Source: JADJNW01 sp964526645
GTDB lineage: Bacteria > Bacteroidota > Bacteroidia > Chitinophagales > Saprospiraceae
Length of the DNA: 64,000 nt
Direction: 5' to 3'
NCBI GenBank assembly: GCA_964526645.1
Contig: CAZGJN010000005.1
Coordinates: 62,001-126,000 of the forward strand
Positions 34,826 through 44,207 of this stretch are shown here, piece by piece (the first letter of the stretch is position 1; each line of letters opens with the position of its first letter). The translations under genes were made by a program, and so were the position numbers. The notes under the pieces are model-generated. The model was not told the DNA's origin. It ran no database searches and saw nothing but the letters and a program-made list of their open reading frames with translations.

Positions 34826-36466
34826 TTAATTAAATGTTTTCAAAATCTGCCAAAGCACTTGTACAAAAACAATTTTACCGATTAATAATAAAGGATAAAC
34901 CAAAGCGTAGCCATAGGTTGGAATTTTATTATGTGCCTGGTTATTGGCATAATCGAGGTTGGCAGGATGATGGCTTATCATGCCGATTAGCAGTGTAAAT
35001 GGAATGCGCATCATTTTATATCCTGTGAATAAAATCAACACTCCACCCAGCAAGCTCACAGCAAGCCCAGAAGCCAGCATCAGAGGGCCTACCGGGCTTA
35101 ACATCGTAGAAAGAAAAGTAGAGCCAGAGTTAATACCAATAGCCGCTAACATCAGCATCAAGCCGATTTGTCGTAAAGTTAAATTGGCAGAATAAGGGAG
35201 CGTCCACAAAATAGGGCCTGAACGCCGAATATACGACAAAAAAAGTCCCGCTACCAGAGGTCCTCCTGCAAAGCCCAAGCTGAATACAATTCCTCCTGGA
35301 AGCGCCATTTCAACAGAACCAATGAGAATGCCCAAACCCATGCCCAATCCGAAAGAAAGTAGATCAATGTGGCTTAAATGCTCGTAGGAATCTCCAAAAA
35401 ATTTTGTCAGCGCAGCCATATCTTTTTTTCGAGCCAACACCCGGATGCGGTCTCCAAGTTCCAAGATCGTCTCGCCCGTCACGATAGAATCCACATCTCC
35501 CCTGCGAATGCGGGTCAGTACGATATCGAATTTTTCCAGAAGATTCAGAGAGGCTACTGTCTGTCCAGCGATTTGAGGATTGGAAACAAAAACCCGCCGG
35601 ATATCAAAAACGTTTCGATCTCCCGAAATATCTATTTCTACCAGCGCGCCCAGCAGTTGTGCCGCCCGCTCTACCTCGTCCTGCTCCCCAATGATAGTCA
35701 CCAAATCGTCTTTTTCAAAAGTCGTATCCCAGTGGCAAAGAGCATCCTTACCATCGTGCCGCAAGCGCCCAAAAATGACATTGAGTTTGTTTTGTAATTT
35801 AATATCTCTGATCGGTACATCAAGAAAATCTTCGTTTAAAATCACAATCGTTCGGTTGATAATAGGCAGTCCCGCTGGAAATTCATTGCTCAAATCATAA
35901 GATTCCTTGATATAATTGACCCGCAGTAGCCGCTGCATCAAAGCCACAGCAATCATTAGCCCCAGTACGCCCATGGGGTATGAAATTGAATAGCCTACAA
36001 CTGCATTGTTGGACATGACTTCGGTAGCCTCACCTCCGTTTTTTTGAATGGCATCCAATAAACCAGCCAATGCAGGTGTGTTCGTTGTAATGCCTGCTAA
36101 TAAACCCGCTGCTCCTGACGAATCAAAGCCCAAAAAAAAGGACAGGATACCTATAAAAACGGATAAAGTAGTCAATACCAACACGGCGAAAAATAAATTA
36201 GTGATCCCGCGATTGCGAAGGGAATTAAAAAAGGAAGTCCCTGAGCTTAAACCAATGCTGTACACGAAAATAGCTAAACCCAGTAATTTAATGACATCTG
36301 GTATTTTTATGTCTGTCCGGATAGCGCCAATTGCCAGCCCCACAAACAACACTGCCGCTACCCCCAGTCCATTTCCACGCCATTTCAAATTACCGAGAAA
36401 AGAGCCAATCGCTGCTGCTAAAAACAAAAACAATAGTGCTTCTTCTGTAGAACTGTCTGTATGCAT
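34826..36466 (-). CDS. AspT/YidE/YbjL-family putative transporter
   Basis: A 546-residue membrane protein with about ten membrane segments split into two halves, and two RCK-C (TrkA-C) domains in the middle (about 205-365). The duplicated AspT/YidE signature is seen in LAIFVYSIGLSSGTSFF and in the second half LMLMLAAIGINSGSTFLS. The family contains an aspartate:alanine antiporter and several uncharacterised relatives, so the substrate is unknown. It is convergent with lptE, with 12 bases between stops. Confidence 0.85.
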   Translation of the reverse strand: MHTDSSTEEALLFLFLAAAIGSFLGNLKWRGNGLGVAAVLFVGLAIGAIRTDIKIPDVIKLLGLAIFVYSIGLSSGTSFFNSLRNRGITNLFFAVLVLTTLSVFIGILSFFLGFDSSGAAGLLAGITTNTPALAGLLDAIQKNGGEATEVMSNNAVVGYSISYPMGVLGLMIAVALMQRLLRVNYIKESYDLSNEFPAGLPIINRTIVILNEDFLDVPIRDIKLQNKLNVIFGRLRHDGKDALCHWDTTFEKDDLVTIIGEQDEVERAAQLLGALVEIDISGDRNVFDIRRVFVSNPQIAGQTVASLNLLEKFDIVLTRIRRGDVDSIVTGETILELGDRIRVLARKKDMAALTKFFGDSYEHLSHIDLLSFGLGMGLGILIGSVEMALPGGIVFSLGFAGGPLVAGLFLSYIRRSGPILWTLPYSANLTLRQIGLMLMLAAIGINSGSTFLSTMLSPVGPLMLASGLAVSLLGGVLILFTGYKMMRIPFTLLIGMISHHPANLDYANNQAHNKIPTYGYALVYPLLLIGKIVFVQVLWQILKTFN

Positions 36467-36592
36467 GATTATTTATACTTTGTGTCAAAAATACACGAAT
36501 TAAACGGTATTACTGATGATGAAAATCATTTAAAAGCAGCCTAAACACACATCTTCCTAAAACTTGGTTATCTCCCAGGCACATTGGTATGA

Positions 36593-38578
36593 TTACCAAT
36601 TTTTTATGTTGTTTTGACGAAATGCAACGAAAAATTGCAAGGCATCCGGATTCCGCATGGAGTCTTGATTCGCTGCTCTGCCGATAGGAAACCCCAATAA
36701 TATTTTTTTTACAGGTGCTTCCATCTTTTTGCCACTGATCGTGTAGGGAATATCCGGCACTTCAAAAATTTCATCCGGTACATGCCGCGGCGAATAAGCT
36801 GTTTTCAATGTTTGATTAATCCTATCCTTCAAATCATGATTCAAAACTACGCCTTCATTTAGCACTACAAACAAAGGCATGTAATGTTTTCCGCCTTCCA
36901 ATTCCAGGTTGACAATCAAACTATCTTTTATAGCTTCTACTTTATTTAGCGCATTGTAAATTTCGCTCGTGCCAATTCGTATGCCTTGTCGGTTCAGGGT
37001 TGCATCCGAGCGCCCGTAGATAACGAGCGTTCCGCGCGATGTAATCCGAACCCAATCGCCATGCCGCCATACACCTGGAAATAGATCAAAATAACTATCC
37101 AAATACTTTTGATTATTTACATCATTCCAAAAATAAATTGGCATAGAAGGCATTGGTTTCGTAATAACCATCTCGCCTACTTCATCTGTTATTACATTGC
37201 CCGATTCATCATAAGCATACAAGGCACAGCCCAGCGCCCGGCACTGGATTTCGCCTTCATACACCGGTTCCAGTGGATTTCCACCTACAAAAGCCGTACA
37301 GACATCCGTACCGCCGCTCATAGAACATAACCAAATGTCTGATTTTACATTTTGATATACCCAGTCGAATGCTTCTGGTGGAAGTGGTGAACCAGTTGAA
37401 CTAACTGAGCGTAAATGATTGATTTTAAAGCGTTTACTTGGATTTAATCCCGCTTTCATACAAGCCACTAAAAACGGTGCACTCGTGCCAAAATGGTGAA
37501 TTTGTGCTTCTTCTGTGAATTTCCACAACACTTCCAGATTTGGGTAGCCCGGACTGCCATCGTACAAAACCGCCGTAGCGCCCAGTAGTAGCGAAGCTTG
37601 CACAAAATTCCACATCATCCAGCCGGTAGTAGAAAACCAAAAAAATCGCTCACCAGGGTGTACGTCATTATGAAAAGCTAAATACTTGTAATGTTCTAAT
37701 AAGACCCCGCCATGCGTGTGTGTGATGGCTTTTGGCAAACCAGTGGTACCAGATGAATATAATATCCAAATAGGATGATCAAAAGGCAGTACTTCAAAAA
37801 CCAATTCTTCTTCCTGATTTTCAATTACTTCCGACCAACTTATACTATTGGGAATGTCCGCAATATCCACAGTAGGATGAAGATATGATACTACGACTAC
37901 TTTTTCCAGGCTTGGCAGTTGATCGCAAAATTGTTTTACCGCATCCATCTTGTCAAACGCCTTTCCATTATATTGATAGCCATCTACTGTAATAAAAATC
38001 TTCGGTTCGATCTGTTGAAAACGATCCAACACACTACTCACACCAAAATCGGGCGAACAACTCGACCAAACCGCGCCCAAGGCACAAGCTGCCAAAAACG
38101 CTACAGTTGCCTCCGGAATATTGGGCAAATAAGCCACCACCCGATCGCCCGCGCACACCCCCAAGCCCCGCAGATAGGCACTCAGGGCAGCTACCTGCGA
38201 CCGCAACGTCGCCCACGAAACTTCAGTCAAAGGATGCCGCTCCGATTGAAAAATCAATGCCGGATAGGTTTCATTATAGCTTTTAAAAATATGTTCTGCA
38301 TAATTTAGTTTACTGCCTGCAAACCAGCGAGTGTTGGGCATGGGGTCATTCGAGAGTGCCTGGGTGTAAGGCGCGTAGCTCCTAACCTGAAAATATTGCC
38401 AGATGGATTCCCAAAAGTCAGCCGGCTCTTCTACCGACCAGCTCCAAAGTGCCCTATAATCCTCGAAGGGCAATTTTTTTTCCTTTTGCAACCAAAGGAG
38501 GTAATGAGCAAGGTTCGTGCGCTCCCTAAAGGCAAGAGAAGGCTGCCACAGCAAGGGCGGAATAGGATGTGCCATCAT
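36593..38578 (-). CDS. acetoacetate-CoA ligase
   Basis: A 661-residue acyl-adenylating enzyme. The start at 38578 (MMAHPIPPLLWQPS) matches the family; the open frame runs 43 codons further without homology. The AMP-binding motif YSSGTTGLPKAITHTHGG lies near residue 270, the SMSGGTDVCTAFVGGNPLEP segment is typical of acetoacetyl-CoA synthetase, and the hinge and catalytic Lys motif TISGKKMEAPVKK is at about 620. It activates acetoacetate with ATP and CoA for ketone-body or polyhydroxybutyrate-related metabolism. Confidence 0.92.
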   Translation of the reverse strand: MMAHPIPPLLWQPSLAFRERTNLAHYLLWLQKEKKLPFEDYRALWSWSVEEPADFWESIWQYFQVRSYAPYTQALSNDPMPNTRWFAGSKLNYAEHIFKSYNETYPALIFQSERHPLTEVSWATLRSQVAALSAYLRGLGVCAGDRVVAYLPNIPEATVAFLAACALGAVWSSCSPDFGVSSVLDRFQQIEPKIFITVDGYQYNGKAFDKMDAVKQFCDQLPSLEKVVVVSYLHPTVDIADIPNSISWSEVIENQEEELVFEVLPFDHPIWILYSSGTTGLPKAITHTHGGVLLEHYKYLAFHNDVHPGERFFWFSTTGWMMWNFVQASLLLGATAVLYDGSPGYPNLEVLWKFTEEAQIHHFGTSAPFLVACMKAGLNPSKRFKINHLRSVSSTGSPLPPEAFDWVYQNVKSDIWLCSMSGGTDVCTAFVGGNPLEPVYEGEIQCRALGCALYAYDESGNVITDEVGEMVITKPMPSMPIYFWNDVNNQKYLDSYFDLFPGVWRHGDWVRITSRGTLVIYGRSDATLNRQGIRIGTSEIYNALNKVEAIKDSLIVNLELEGGKHYMPLFVVLNEGVVLNHDLKDRINQTLKTAYSPRHVPDEIFEVPDIPYTISGKKMEAPVKKILLGFPIGRAANQDSMRNPDALQFFVAFRQNNIKNW

Positions 38579-38700
38579 TTGTGCTTCGATTTGAGTATTT
38601 GTCTCCAAAGATAGAAAGATTGGAAAAGAAAGAAGATTATCTCTCCAAGAGATACTGAATGCGTTATGAATTTTGATAAAAATTTCTAAGCCTAATGAGT

Positions 38701-38725
38701 CTGGCACATTTTAGAAATGCGCTAG
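38701..38725. repeat. dispersed palindromic repeat, copy 1
   Basis: A 25-base imperfect palindrome, beginning CTGGCACATTT and ending AAATGCGCTAG around a TAG centre. It is 24/25 identical to the reverse complement of 56741-56765, and both copies are flanked by AGT. It sits 36 bases beyond the stop of the type IX cargo gene. It resembles a REP-type element and may help end transcription or protect the RNA. Confidence 0.65.
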
Positions 38726-38760
38726 ACAGTAGTATTTGACATTTTTTGTACCGACGACCT

Positions 38761-41442
38761 TCATCGAATGATGGCGACATCGCCGTAGAGGGTCGTGGCG
38801 CTACCATCGTCGCTTTCGTAAGTGAGCGCCCAGATGTACACGCCAGGCTGAAGGACAGCGCCCTGGAACTTGCCATCCCAAGTATCCTGGGGATTTTGGG
38901 TATTAAACAGAAGCGTGCCCCAGCGGCTGAAAATCCGCCATTCGAATTTTACAAAATTACAATTAGAAAAAACCGAAAGCAGATCATTCACCCCATCATC
39001 ATTGGGCGAAAACGCCGAAGGTATCCCGATTTTGCAGGGACCACAATCAAGAAATTCTACAAAAACAGTATAGGTATTGGCACCACATTGGTTGCCTACT
39101 TCCACCGCGTAGCTGCCTGTTTCCTGCGCCGGATAAATCGCTTCGCCCCAGCCGTCTTGCCAGATATAGTAGCTTGCATTAAAAGCCGTTGCATCTATCC
39201 GAAATACATTGCCTTGGCAAGCAGTCGTATCAGTACCGATATTGGCAAAAGGAATCTCCTCGTATTGTACCACTAAGGCATCAGAAGCCAGATTCCCACA
39301 GCGGTCTTGCACGGTAAGGGTGTAAAGGCCCTCTCTGTCCACCCGAAAAGTTGGGGCAGTGCTATTATCCTGCCAGCGATAAGAAATGATAATTGGGTCA
39401 TTCGCATCCAGCAGGAGGGTCTCTCCTTTGCAAAGAATAGTATCATTGCCCAACTCGATGCTTTCAATTGTTTCAAAATAGGCTACCTCAATATCGTCGC
39501 TGCGTTTATTGCCACAGTTGTCTTCCAACGTGACGGTATAAATCCCCGCCTGATTCGCTTCTAACTGCGAATTGGTTGTTCCATCCTGCCAAATGTAAGT
39601 GATGGCGGCTACATCCCTAGCATCCAGTAGCAGGCTACTGCCCGGACAAAGCGTAGTGTCATTGCCCAAGTTGATCGGTTGAAGCACCTCAAAGTATTGT
39701 ACTTGTATGGTATCAGTAGCAGTATTACCACAATTATCCTCTACATTGATCGTGTAAGTGCCGGGAGATTGCACCGCGAAAGTAGAATTCATGCTACCAT
39801 CCTGCCAAGTGTAACGAGCAATAGCGCTATTGGTCACATCCAACAGCAAAACCTCGCCCGGACAAAGTGTGGTGTCCTTGCCTAAGCTTACCGACTGAAT
39901 GACTTCAAAGTATTGCAATTGAATGGTATCGGTCAAAATATGATTGCAATTATCCTGTAATGTAACGGCATAAACGCCCGGCTCGTCCGCTTGAAAAGTT
40001 GGCTGCATAGAGCCATCCTGCCAGCGATAGCTAATGGCAGCAGGATCAGTAGCATCCAACAGCAGCAGTTCACCAGGACAAAGCGTGGTGTCATTTCCCA
40101 AGTTGATTGTTTGAAGTACGTTGAAATAAGTCACATCGATCTCATCTGAAGCCTGATTGCCACAAACATCTGTGAGTACCACTTCATAAGTACCTGAAGT
40201 TTGCACCACAAAAGTTGAACCATTGCTGTTATCTTGCCACTGATATGAGGCAGCGGTAGGCAAAAAAGCATCCAGCAAAAGGGTATCGCCGGGGCAAAGC
40301 GTGGTGTCATTGCCCAAGTTGATGTTTGGCAAGGCGTAATAATCTATCCTGATGCTATCCCTGTATTTACTGCCATCTATATCAATTTCTACCCAATATG
40401 AGCCCCCATTCGCAATAGTAAAATTGGCAGATGTAGAGCCATCCTGCCAGCGATAGGTAGCACATGGATAAGCCCTTCCTACCCGGAATGTTGTACCTAA
40501 GCAAAGGGTGGTGTCATTTCCCAAAAAACCGGGTATCGGCGCATCCACAGGTATCAAGCCAATGTGTACACTGTCTTGCAGGGTCAGGCAACCTTTTATA
40601 TCGGCTGTCAGATAGTAATAGCCTGTATCCGAAGGATTAATACCAGACAAGCTGGCGATCCGTTGATCAGCGGTAAAGCCATTCGGGCCTGTCCAGTTGT
40701 AAACCGCACCTTCCAGTTGATTTGCTTGCAAATTGACAGATTCGCCGCTGCAAACAAGGGTATCATTGCTGACTTGAAGTACGAAGTTTTGTTCCCAGCC
40801 AGGTGCTGTTGCCAATAGATTGCAATCGGTAAAGTCTTCCTGCCAGATCAACTGGGCACTACCATCGTACAACTTGATATAATCCAACTGTCCTGCTCCT
40901 TTAAAACGCAGCAATAAAGATTCTATAAAAGTGATTTCACCGGCGTAAGGCAGGGTATAAAAAACATTACCATTTTGGGCAGCATACAAGACATTATTTT
41001 TAAAAACAAAGCTCACGACGCTCCAATCAGAAAAGTCTAACACCAACTCCGGACGCTCAAAAGCCAGTGCCGCACCGGCGTAAATCGAGTTAAACTGGAT
41101 AGCGCTCAGCTCGCCCATCAGGGTGGCACCGGCATCAATGCCGCAACCTTCGAGGTATAGCCCTGTATCGAAAGATTCAATGCCGCCATCGCTTTTGGCA
41201 TTTTTCCAGCGCACTTCTATTGCAAAATCATTGCGAACATAAAAAGTATCCTCCAGCAAAAATCGAGTCCAGTATTCCGTTAGGTTGGCTGGCGTAAGCT
41301 GCACAATACCATTTTGCACCGCATCACAGAATGGCACTGCGGTATTGCTACCGCCCGACTCCACAAAAGCTTTCCAGCCTTGTGCAAAAAGGGATCCGCT
41401 TATGATGAATAAGGTAAAAGCAACTGTTGTGAAATATTTCAT
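38761..41442 (-). CDS. large type IX secretion cargo protein with gliding-motility C-terminal domain
   Basis: An 893-residue secreted protein. The start at 41442 gives MKYFTTVAFTLFIISGSLFA, a signal peptide. Residues 25-235 form a lectin-like or LamG-like domain. From about 240 to 800 there are Ig-like modules of about 72 residues, seven of which carry the motif LGNDTTLC followed by a WQDGS-type strand. The C-terminal 90 residues begin SPNDDGVND and end with LYGDVAIIR, the type B sorting domain (gliding motility-associated). It is exported through type IX secretion and probably surface-linked. Its ligand is unknown; an adhesin role is inferred. Confidence 0.88.
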   Translation of the reverse strand: MKYFTTVAFTLFIISGSLFAQGWKAFVESGGSNTAVPFCDAVQNGIVQLTPANLTEYWTRFLLEDTFYVRNDFAIEVRWKNAKSDGGIESFDTGLYLEGCGIDAGATLMGELSAIQFNSIYAGAALAFERPELVLDFSDWSVVSFVFKNNVLYAAQNGNVFYTLPYAGEITFIESLLLRFKGAGQLDYIKLYDGSAQLIWQEDFTDCNLLATAPGWEQNFVLQVSNDTLVCSGESVNLQANQLEGAVYNWTGPNGFTADQRIASLSGINPSDTGYYYLTADIKGCLTLQDSVHIGLIPVDAPIPGFLGNDTTLCLGTTFRVGRAYPCATYRWQDGSTSANFTIANGGSYWVEIDIDGSKYRDSIRIDYYALPNINLGNDTTLCPGDTLLLDAFLPTAASYQWQDNSNGSTFVVQTSGTYEVVLTDVCGNQASDEIDVTYFNVLQTINLGNDTTLCPGELLLLDATDPAAISYRWQDGSMQPTFQADEPGVYAVTLQDNCNHILTDTIQLQYFEVIQSVSLGKDTTLCPGEVLLLDVTNSAIARYTWQDGSMNSTFAVQSPGTYTINVEDNCGNTATDTIQVQYFEVLQPINLGNDTTLCPGSSLLLDARDVAAITYIWQDGTTNSQLEANQAGIYTVTLEDNCGNKRSDDIEVAYFETIESIELGNDTILCKGETLLLDANDPIIISYRWQDNSTAPTFRVDREGLYTLTVQDRCGNLASDALVVQYEEIPFANIGTDTTACQGNVFRIDATAFNASYYIWQDGWGEAIYPAQETGSYAVEVGNQCGANTYTVFVEFLDCGPCKIGIPSAFSPNDDGVNDLLSVFSNCNFVKFEWRIFSRWGTLLFNTQNPQDTWDGKFQGAVLQPGVYIWALTYESDDGSATTLYGDVAIIR
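39439..40530 (-). repeat. tandem ~216-bp coding repeats in the type IX cargo gene
   Basis: The sequence around GTGTCATTGCCCAAGTTGAT recurs at about 40310, 40095, 39880, 39665 and 39450, a spacing of about 215 bases. Each copy encodes the LGNDTTLC module start. Identity between units is high enough to allow recombination and length change. Confidence 0.75.
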
Positions 41443-41621
41443 TTTCAGTTTTTTGTAATAACGATAATTTTCGTGTAGTAAATTGCAGGAGTGCTTTGAT
41501 TTTGTGAAAGACGAAATAGCCTTAGGAAGAAGCTCGACTAAGGATAAGTAGAATAGCCCTACAAAACTATCGAAGTTTTTTGAGAAGTGCAAGATAAGCA
41601 AGAGATAATACCCAAATAACC

Positions 41622-42089
41622 TTACTTGATGATGATAAATTTTGAATCAAAAGGGTTGAGGGCAGTGCCTTTTACTTTGGCGGTGGCTTCTAAGCGATAC
41701 AGAGATTTCACAGCATTTAGGTTTTTCGCAACTGCGGCAATACCTTTGAAAATAAAGTTTTTAGCGCCGAATTCATCCATGTCGGATTTCACAATCTTAA
41801 AAGGTAATTCAAAATCCACTTCTACAACTTCGCCTGCGGGCACTTGAAAAGCATTAGATAATTCTACTTCGCCGAGTTTATATTCGTCAATCAATTTTTC
41901 CTTGCCACGGCCGCGGCTGTATTTTTCAAACAAAACAATTCTTACATTCGTCACCATTTGGGTATTCATAGATTGAAAACGCAAAACGCCAGAAACCGCA
42001 CCGTCACGCGCACGTACGCCTTCTTCAGGAAGGATTAATTCTATTTTCACTCCCTCGATCCCAAAAAATTGTTTGACTTTACCCAACAT
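41622..42089 (-). CDS. arrestin-like / Spo0M-like protein
   Basis: A 155-residue all-beta protein without signal peptide. The start VKQFFGIEGVKIELILPEEG and the alternating strands resemble the N-terminal half of Spo0M, an arrestin-fold family. It is roughly half the length of Bacillus Spo0M. The role is unknown. The conserved YKLGEVELSNAFQVPAGEVV segment precedes a basic C-terminal strand. Assignment is tentative. Confidence 0.5.
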   Translation of the reverse strand: MLGKVKQFFGIEGVKIELILPEEGVRARDGAVSGVLRFQSMNTQMVTNVRIVLFEKYSRGRGKEKLIDEYKLGEVELSNAFQVPAGEVVEVDFELPFKIVKSDMDEFGAKNFIFKGIAAVAKNLNAVKSLYRLEATAKVKGTALNPFDSKFIIIK

Positions 42090-42175
42090 AATTTTTAAAT
42101 AGAATTTATGAGGTACGAGTTAAGGCTTTTTTGCTACAAAAACTACTTTTTTCTACCAATATCAAACACTAAACG

Positions 42176-42655
42176 TCAAACCATCCTTTTATGCCAACTA
42201 TCTTTCAATGGCTTTATAAATGCTTTATCAAAATCTCCTTTGTTATTTACTAAAGTATCAAAAACTAAGGTTTCATTATTAATTTTTCCTTCTGCGTATA
42301 ATATTGCAAATTCTTCGCGGGAAACGGTTTTCACCTCTTCACCATCGAGATAACTGAAGCGCATCCGATCAAATAAATCCACCCCGTATTCTGCTTGCAG
42401 ATTTTTCAAAAAATACACCGATTTATCAATGGAACATCCGCTCGCTCCGGCTTGGCTTTCATCCACCATCAATACCACAAAACGATTGTGCAATACATCG
42501 CCGTGTGCGCGCAGTTGGCGGTTGTGGCTAATCCATTCCTGTGCAAAACGCTGCAATTGTTGTTTGAGTTCGGGTATATCTTTCTCCTCAAAGGGCTGAT
42601 TGCTTTGGTAAATCCAGAGGCGGGTGAAGGGGGGGAATGCTATTGAGTTTGTCAT
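42176..42655 (-). CDS. conserved Bacteroidota protein of unknown function
   Basis: A 159-residue cytosolic protein. The segments TRLWIYQSNQPFEEKDIP, RFVVLMVDESQAGASGCSID and KSVYFLKNLQAEYGVDLFDR are recognisable as those of a widespread, uncharacterised Bacteroidetes family. This family is sometimes labelled ABC transporter ATPase, yet it has no Walker motif. The conserved ASGCSIDKS piece, with Cys next to Ser, may be a functional site. It lies between the Spo0M-like gene and the four-helix-bundle gene in the same direction. Confidence 0.7.
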   Translation of the reverse strand: MTNSIAFPPFTRLWIYQSNQPFEEKDIPELKQQLQRFAQEWISHNRQLRAHGDVLHNRFVVLMVDESQAGASGCSIDKSVYFLKNLQAEYGVDLFDRMRFSYLDGEEVKTVSREEFAILYAEGKINNETLVFDTLVNNKGDFDKAFIKPLKDSWHKRMV

Positions 42656-42687
42656 GTTCTTTTTGTTTAGGTTCTATATATCCGATT

Positions 42688-42736
42688 AATGGAGTTTGGA
42701 GTGATGGAGTTTTGGAATACTGGAGTGTTAGAATAT
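42688..42736. repeat. degenerate 15-bp minisatellite, left flank of the four-helix-bundle gene
   Basis: Three imperfect units close to ATGGAGTTTGGAGTG occupy this stretch, 16 bases from the stop of the four-helix-bundle gene. They match, in reverse orientation to the gene's + strand view, the perfect 15-mer on the other flank (ATGGATTTTGGAGTA). Confidence 0.6.
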
Positions 42737-42751
42737 GATGTAAAATTGGGC

Positions 42752-43192
42752 TTATTCATCTTCCAAATTATATTTAATATCTGGCTCTTGAAAAGATGTA
42801 TTCCAATCACCTTGTTCTTTTTTGTTTTCCAAACTTATAACTAAACGCATCAATCCATTTTCAAGTTTATATGCAAGGGCATCCCATTTTTCAAAATCTT
42901 CGCTTGAGATATGTCCAGCGTTTTCATAAACATTCATTGCGGAAACAGATTCACCAAGAGAAGCCAGTGCAATATTTAAAAATTGTAAGTATTCTTTTAT
43001 ACTTTTCCTGCAATAACCTTCAGCAATATTACGATGCACCGAATCTACCGAAGCAATCTGATTCGTAACTAATCTTTTCAATTCATAAGGAAATGACTTT
43101 ACAATTTCCCAAGTTAGTTTATACAAATCTTTCGCATCCTGCCATACCCGCAATTGCTGATAACCCCGATTTTTATTTTTACGCTGCTCCAT
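42752..43192 (-). CDS. four-helix-bundle protein (23S rRNA intervening-sequence protein family)
   Basis: A 146-residue protein. The family core is visible as LRVWQDAKDLYKLTWEIVKS, then FPYELKRLVTNQIASVDSVH, RNIAEGYCRKSIKEYLQFLN and a final helix. Such proteins are encoded in 23S rRNA intervening sequences, and are related to the Avd accessory protein of diversity-generating retroelements. Here there is no rRNA or reverse transcriptase nearby. The gene is bracketed by related 15-bp repeats, one of which supplies the GGAGTG ribosome binding site five bases before the ATG. Function is unknown. Confidence 0.85.
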   Translation of the reverse strand: MEQRKNKNRGYQQLRVWQDAKDLYKLTWEIVKSFPYELKRLVTNQIASVDSVHRNIAEGYCRKSIKEYLQFLNIALASLGESVSAMNVYENAGHISSEDFEKWDALAYKLENGLMRLVISLENKKEQGDWNTSFQEPDIKYNLEDE

Positions 43193-43197
43193 ATCAA

Positions 43198-43270
43198 CAC
43201 TCCATTACTCCAAAATCCATTACTCCAAAATCCATTACTCCAAAATCCATTACTCCAAAATCCATTACTC
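43198..43270. repeat. 15-bp minisatellite running into the assembly gap
   Basis: Four perfect copies of TCCATTACTCCAAAA plus a partial fifth run from 43201 into the N gap, with a partial copy in front. The unit is the same family as the degenerate array at 42688-42736. The gap probably exists because this array is longer than the reads. Confidence 0.9.
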
Positions 43271-43370
43271 NNNNNNNNNNNNNNNNNNNNNNNNNNNNNN
43301 NNNNNNNNNNNNNNNNNNNNNNNNNNNNNNNNNNNNNNNNNNNNNNNNNNNNNNNNNNNNNNNNNNNNNN
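43271..43370. other. assembly gap (100 N)
   Basis: Exactly 100 N, a placeholder and not a measured size. The gap lies between the minisatellite and the end of the Fe-S protein gene. Confidence 0.99.
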
Positions 43371-44153
43371 CAAATTCTTCACAATCAGCTCCGAAAGATC
43401 GTACACCATCACCTCCTCCTGCTTATCCTTTGCCTTCACGCCATCGCTCATCATCGTCAAGCAAAAAGGGCAATTCACAGCAATGATGTCTGCGCCAGTA
43501 GCCAGTGCTTCTTCCGAACGCTCAATGTTGATACGCTTATCGCCGGGTTCATCTTCTTTCCACATTTGCGAGCCACCAGCACCACAACACAAACCGTTTT
43601 GTTTTGAACGTTTCATCTCCACCAAATCGCTATCCAATTCTGCCAATACAGCACGGGGTGCTTCATACACGCCATTTATACGACCCATGTAACAGGAGTC
43701 ATGATAGGTAATACGCTTACCTTTAAAAGTGCCGCCTTCCTTGAGTTTGATACGACCTTTATTTATTAATTCTTGTAATAATTGCGTATGATGCATTACA
43801 TTATAATTACCGCCAAGAGCCGGATATTCATTTTTCAAAGTATTAAAACAATGCGGACACGCAGTAACAATTTTCCGGACATTATACATTTTCAATGTTT
43901 CAATATTCATTAATGCCGTCATTTGAAATAAAAATTCATTGCCTGCACGCCGCGCGGGATCACCGGTACAACGCTCTTCATTACCAAGAATGGCAAACTT
44001 GATACCCACATGATGTAATATTTTAGCGAAAGCTAATGTTACTTTTTGTGCTCTGGAATCGTAACTTCCGGCGCAGCCCACCCAAAATAAAATTTCAGGT
44101 GCTTCGTCGGCAGCGGCATAATCCGCCATTGTTTTTATTGGAAAGTCAATCAT
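43371..44153 (-). CDS. (Fe-S)-binding protein, HdrB/LutA-like CCG domain, 3' end lost in gap
   Basis: About 260 residues are visible from the ATG at 44153 to the gap. Two Cys-rich CCG-type domains are present: the first with WVGCAGSYDSRAQK and ACPHCFNTLKNEYP, the second with TYHDSCYMGR, LCCGAGGSQMW and AVNCPFCLTMM. These bind an unusual Fe-S cluster in HdrB, GlpC and LutA proteins. Most family members end soon after the visible VMVYDLSELIV, so only a few residues are probably missing. It follows the membrane Fe-S gene at 44214 and likely forms a complex with it. Confidence 0.88.
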
Positions 44154-44161
44154 AGTTGTAT

Positions 44162-44180
44162 CGGCGGGCTTTAGCCGCCG
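44162..44180. repeat. GC-rich palindrome with CTAAAG core and T-run
   Basis: CGGCGG and CCGCCG form a six-pair stem around GCTTTAG, followed on the plus strand by a run of six T. The reverse strand carries the CTAAAG core shared with the second palindrome at 44208. Confidence 0.6.
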
Positions 44181-44207
44181 CTTTTTTGTTTTGTGAATTT
44201 TATATGT

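Noticed and set aside
36048..36503. 151-codon plus-strand frame within the AspT/YidE gene
   Set aside because: It is antisense to membrane segments of a clear transporter gene, where such frames are common.
43198..43270. Short regular repeats that could suggest a CRISPR array
   Set aside because: The units are 15 bp and directly adjacent, with no unique spacers, and no cas gene is present. It is a minisatellite.
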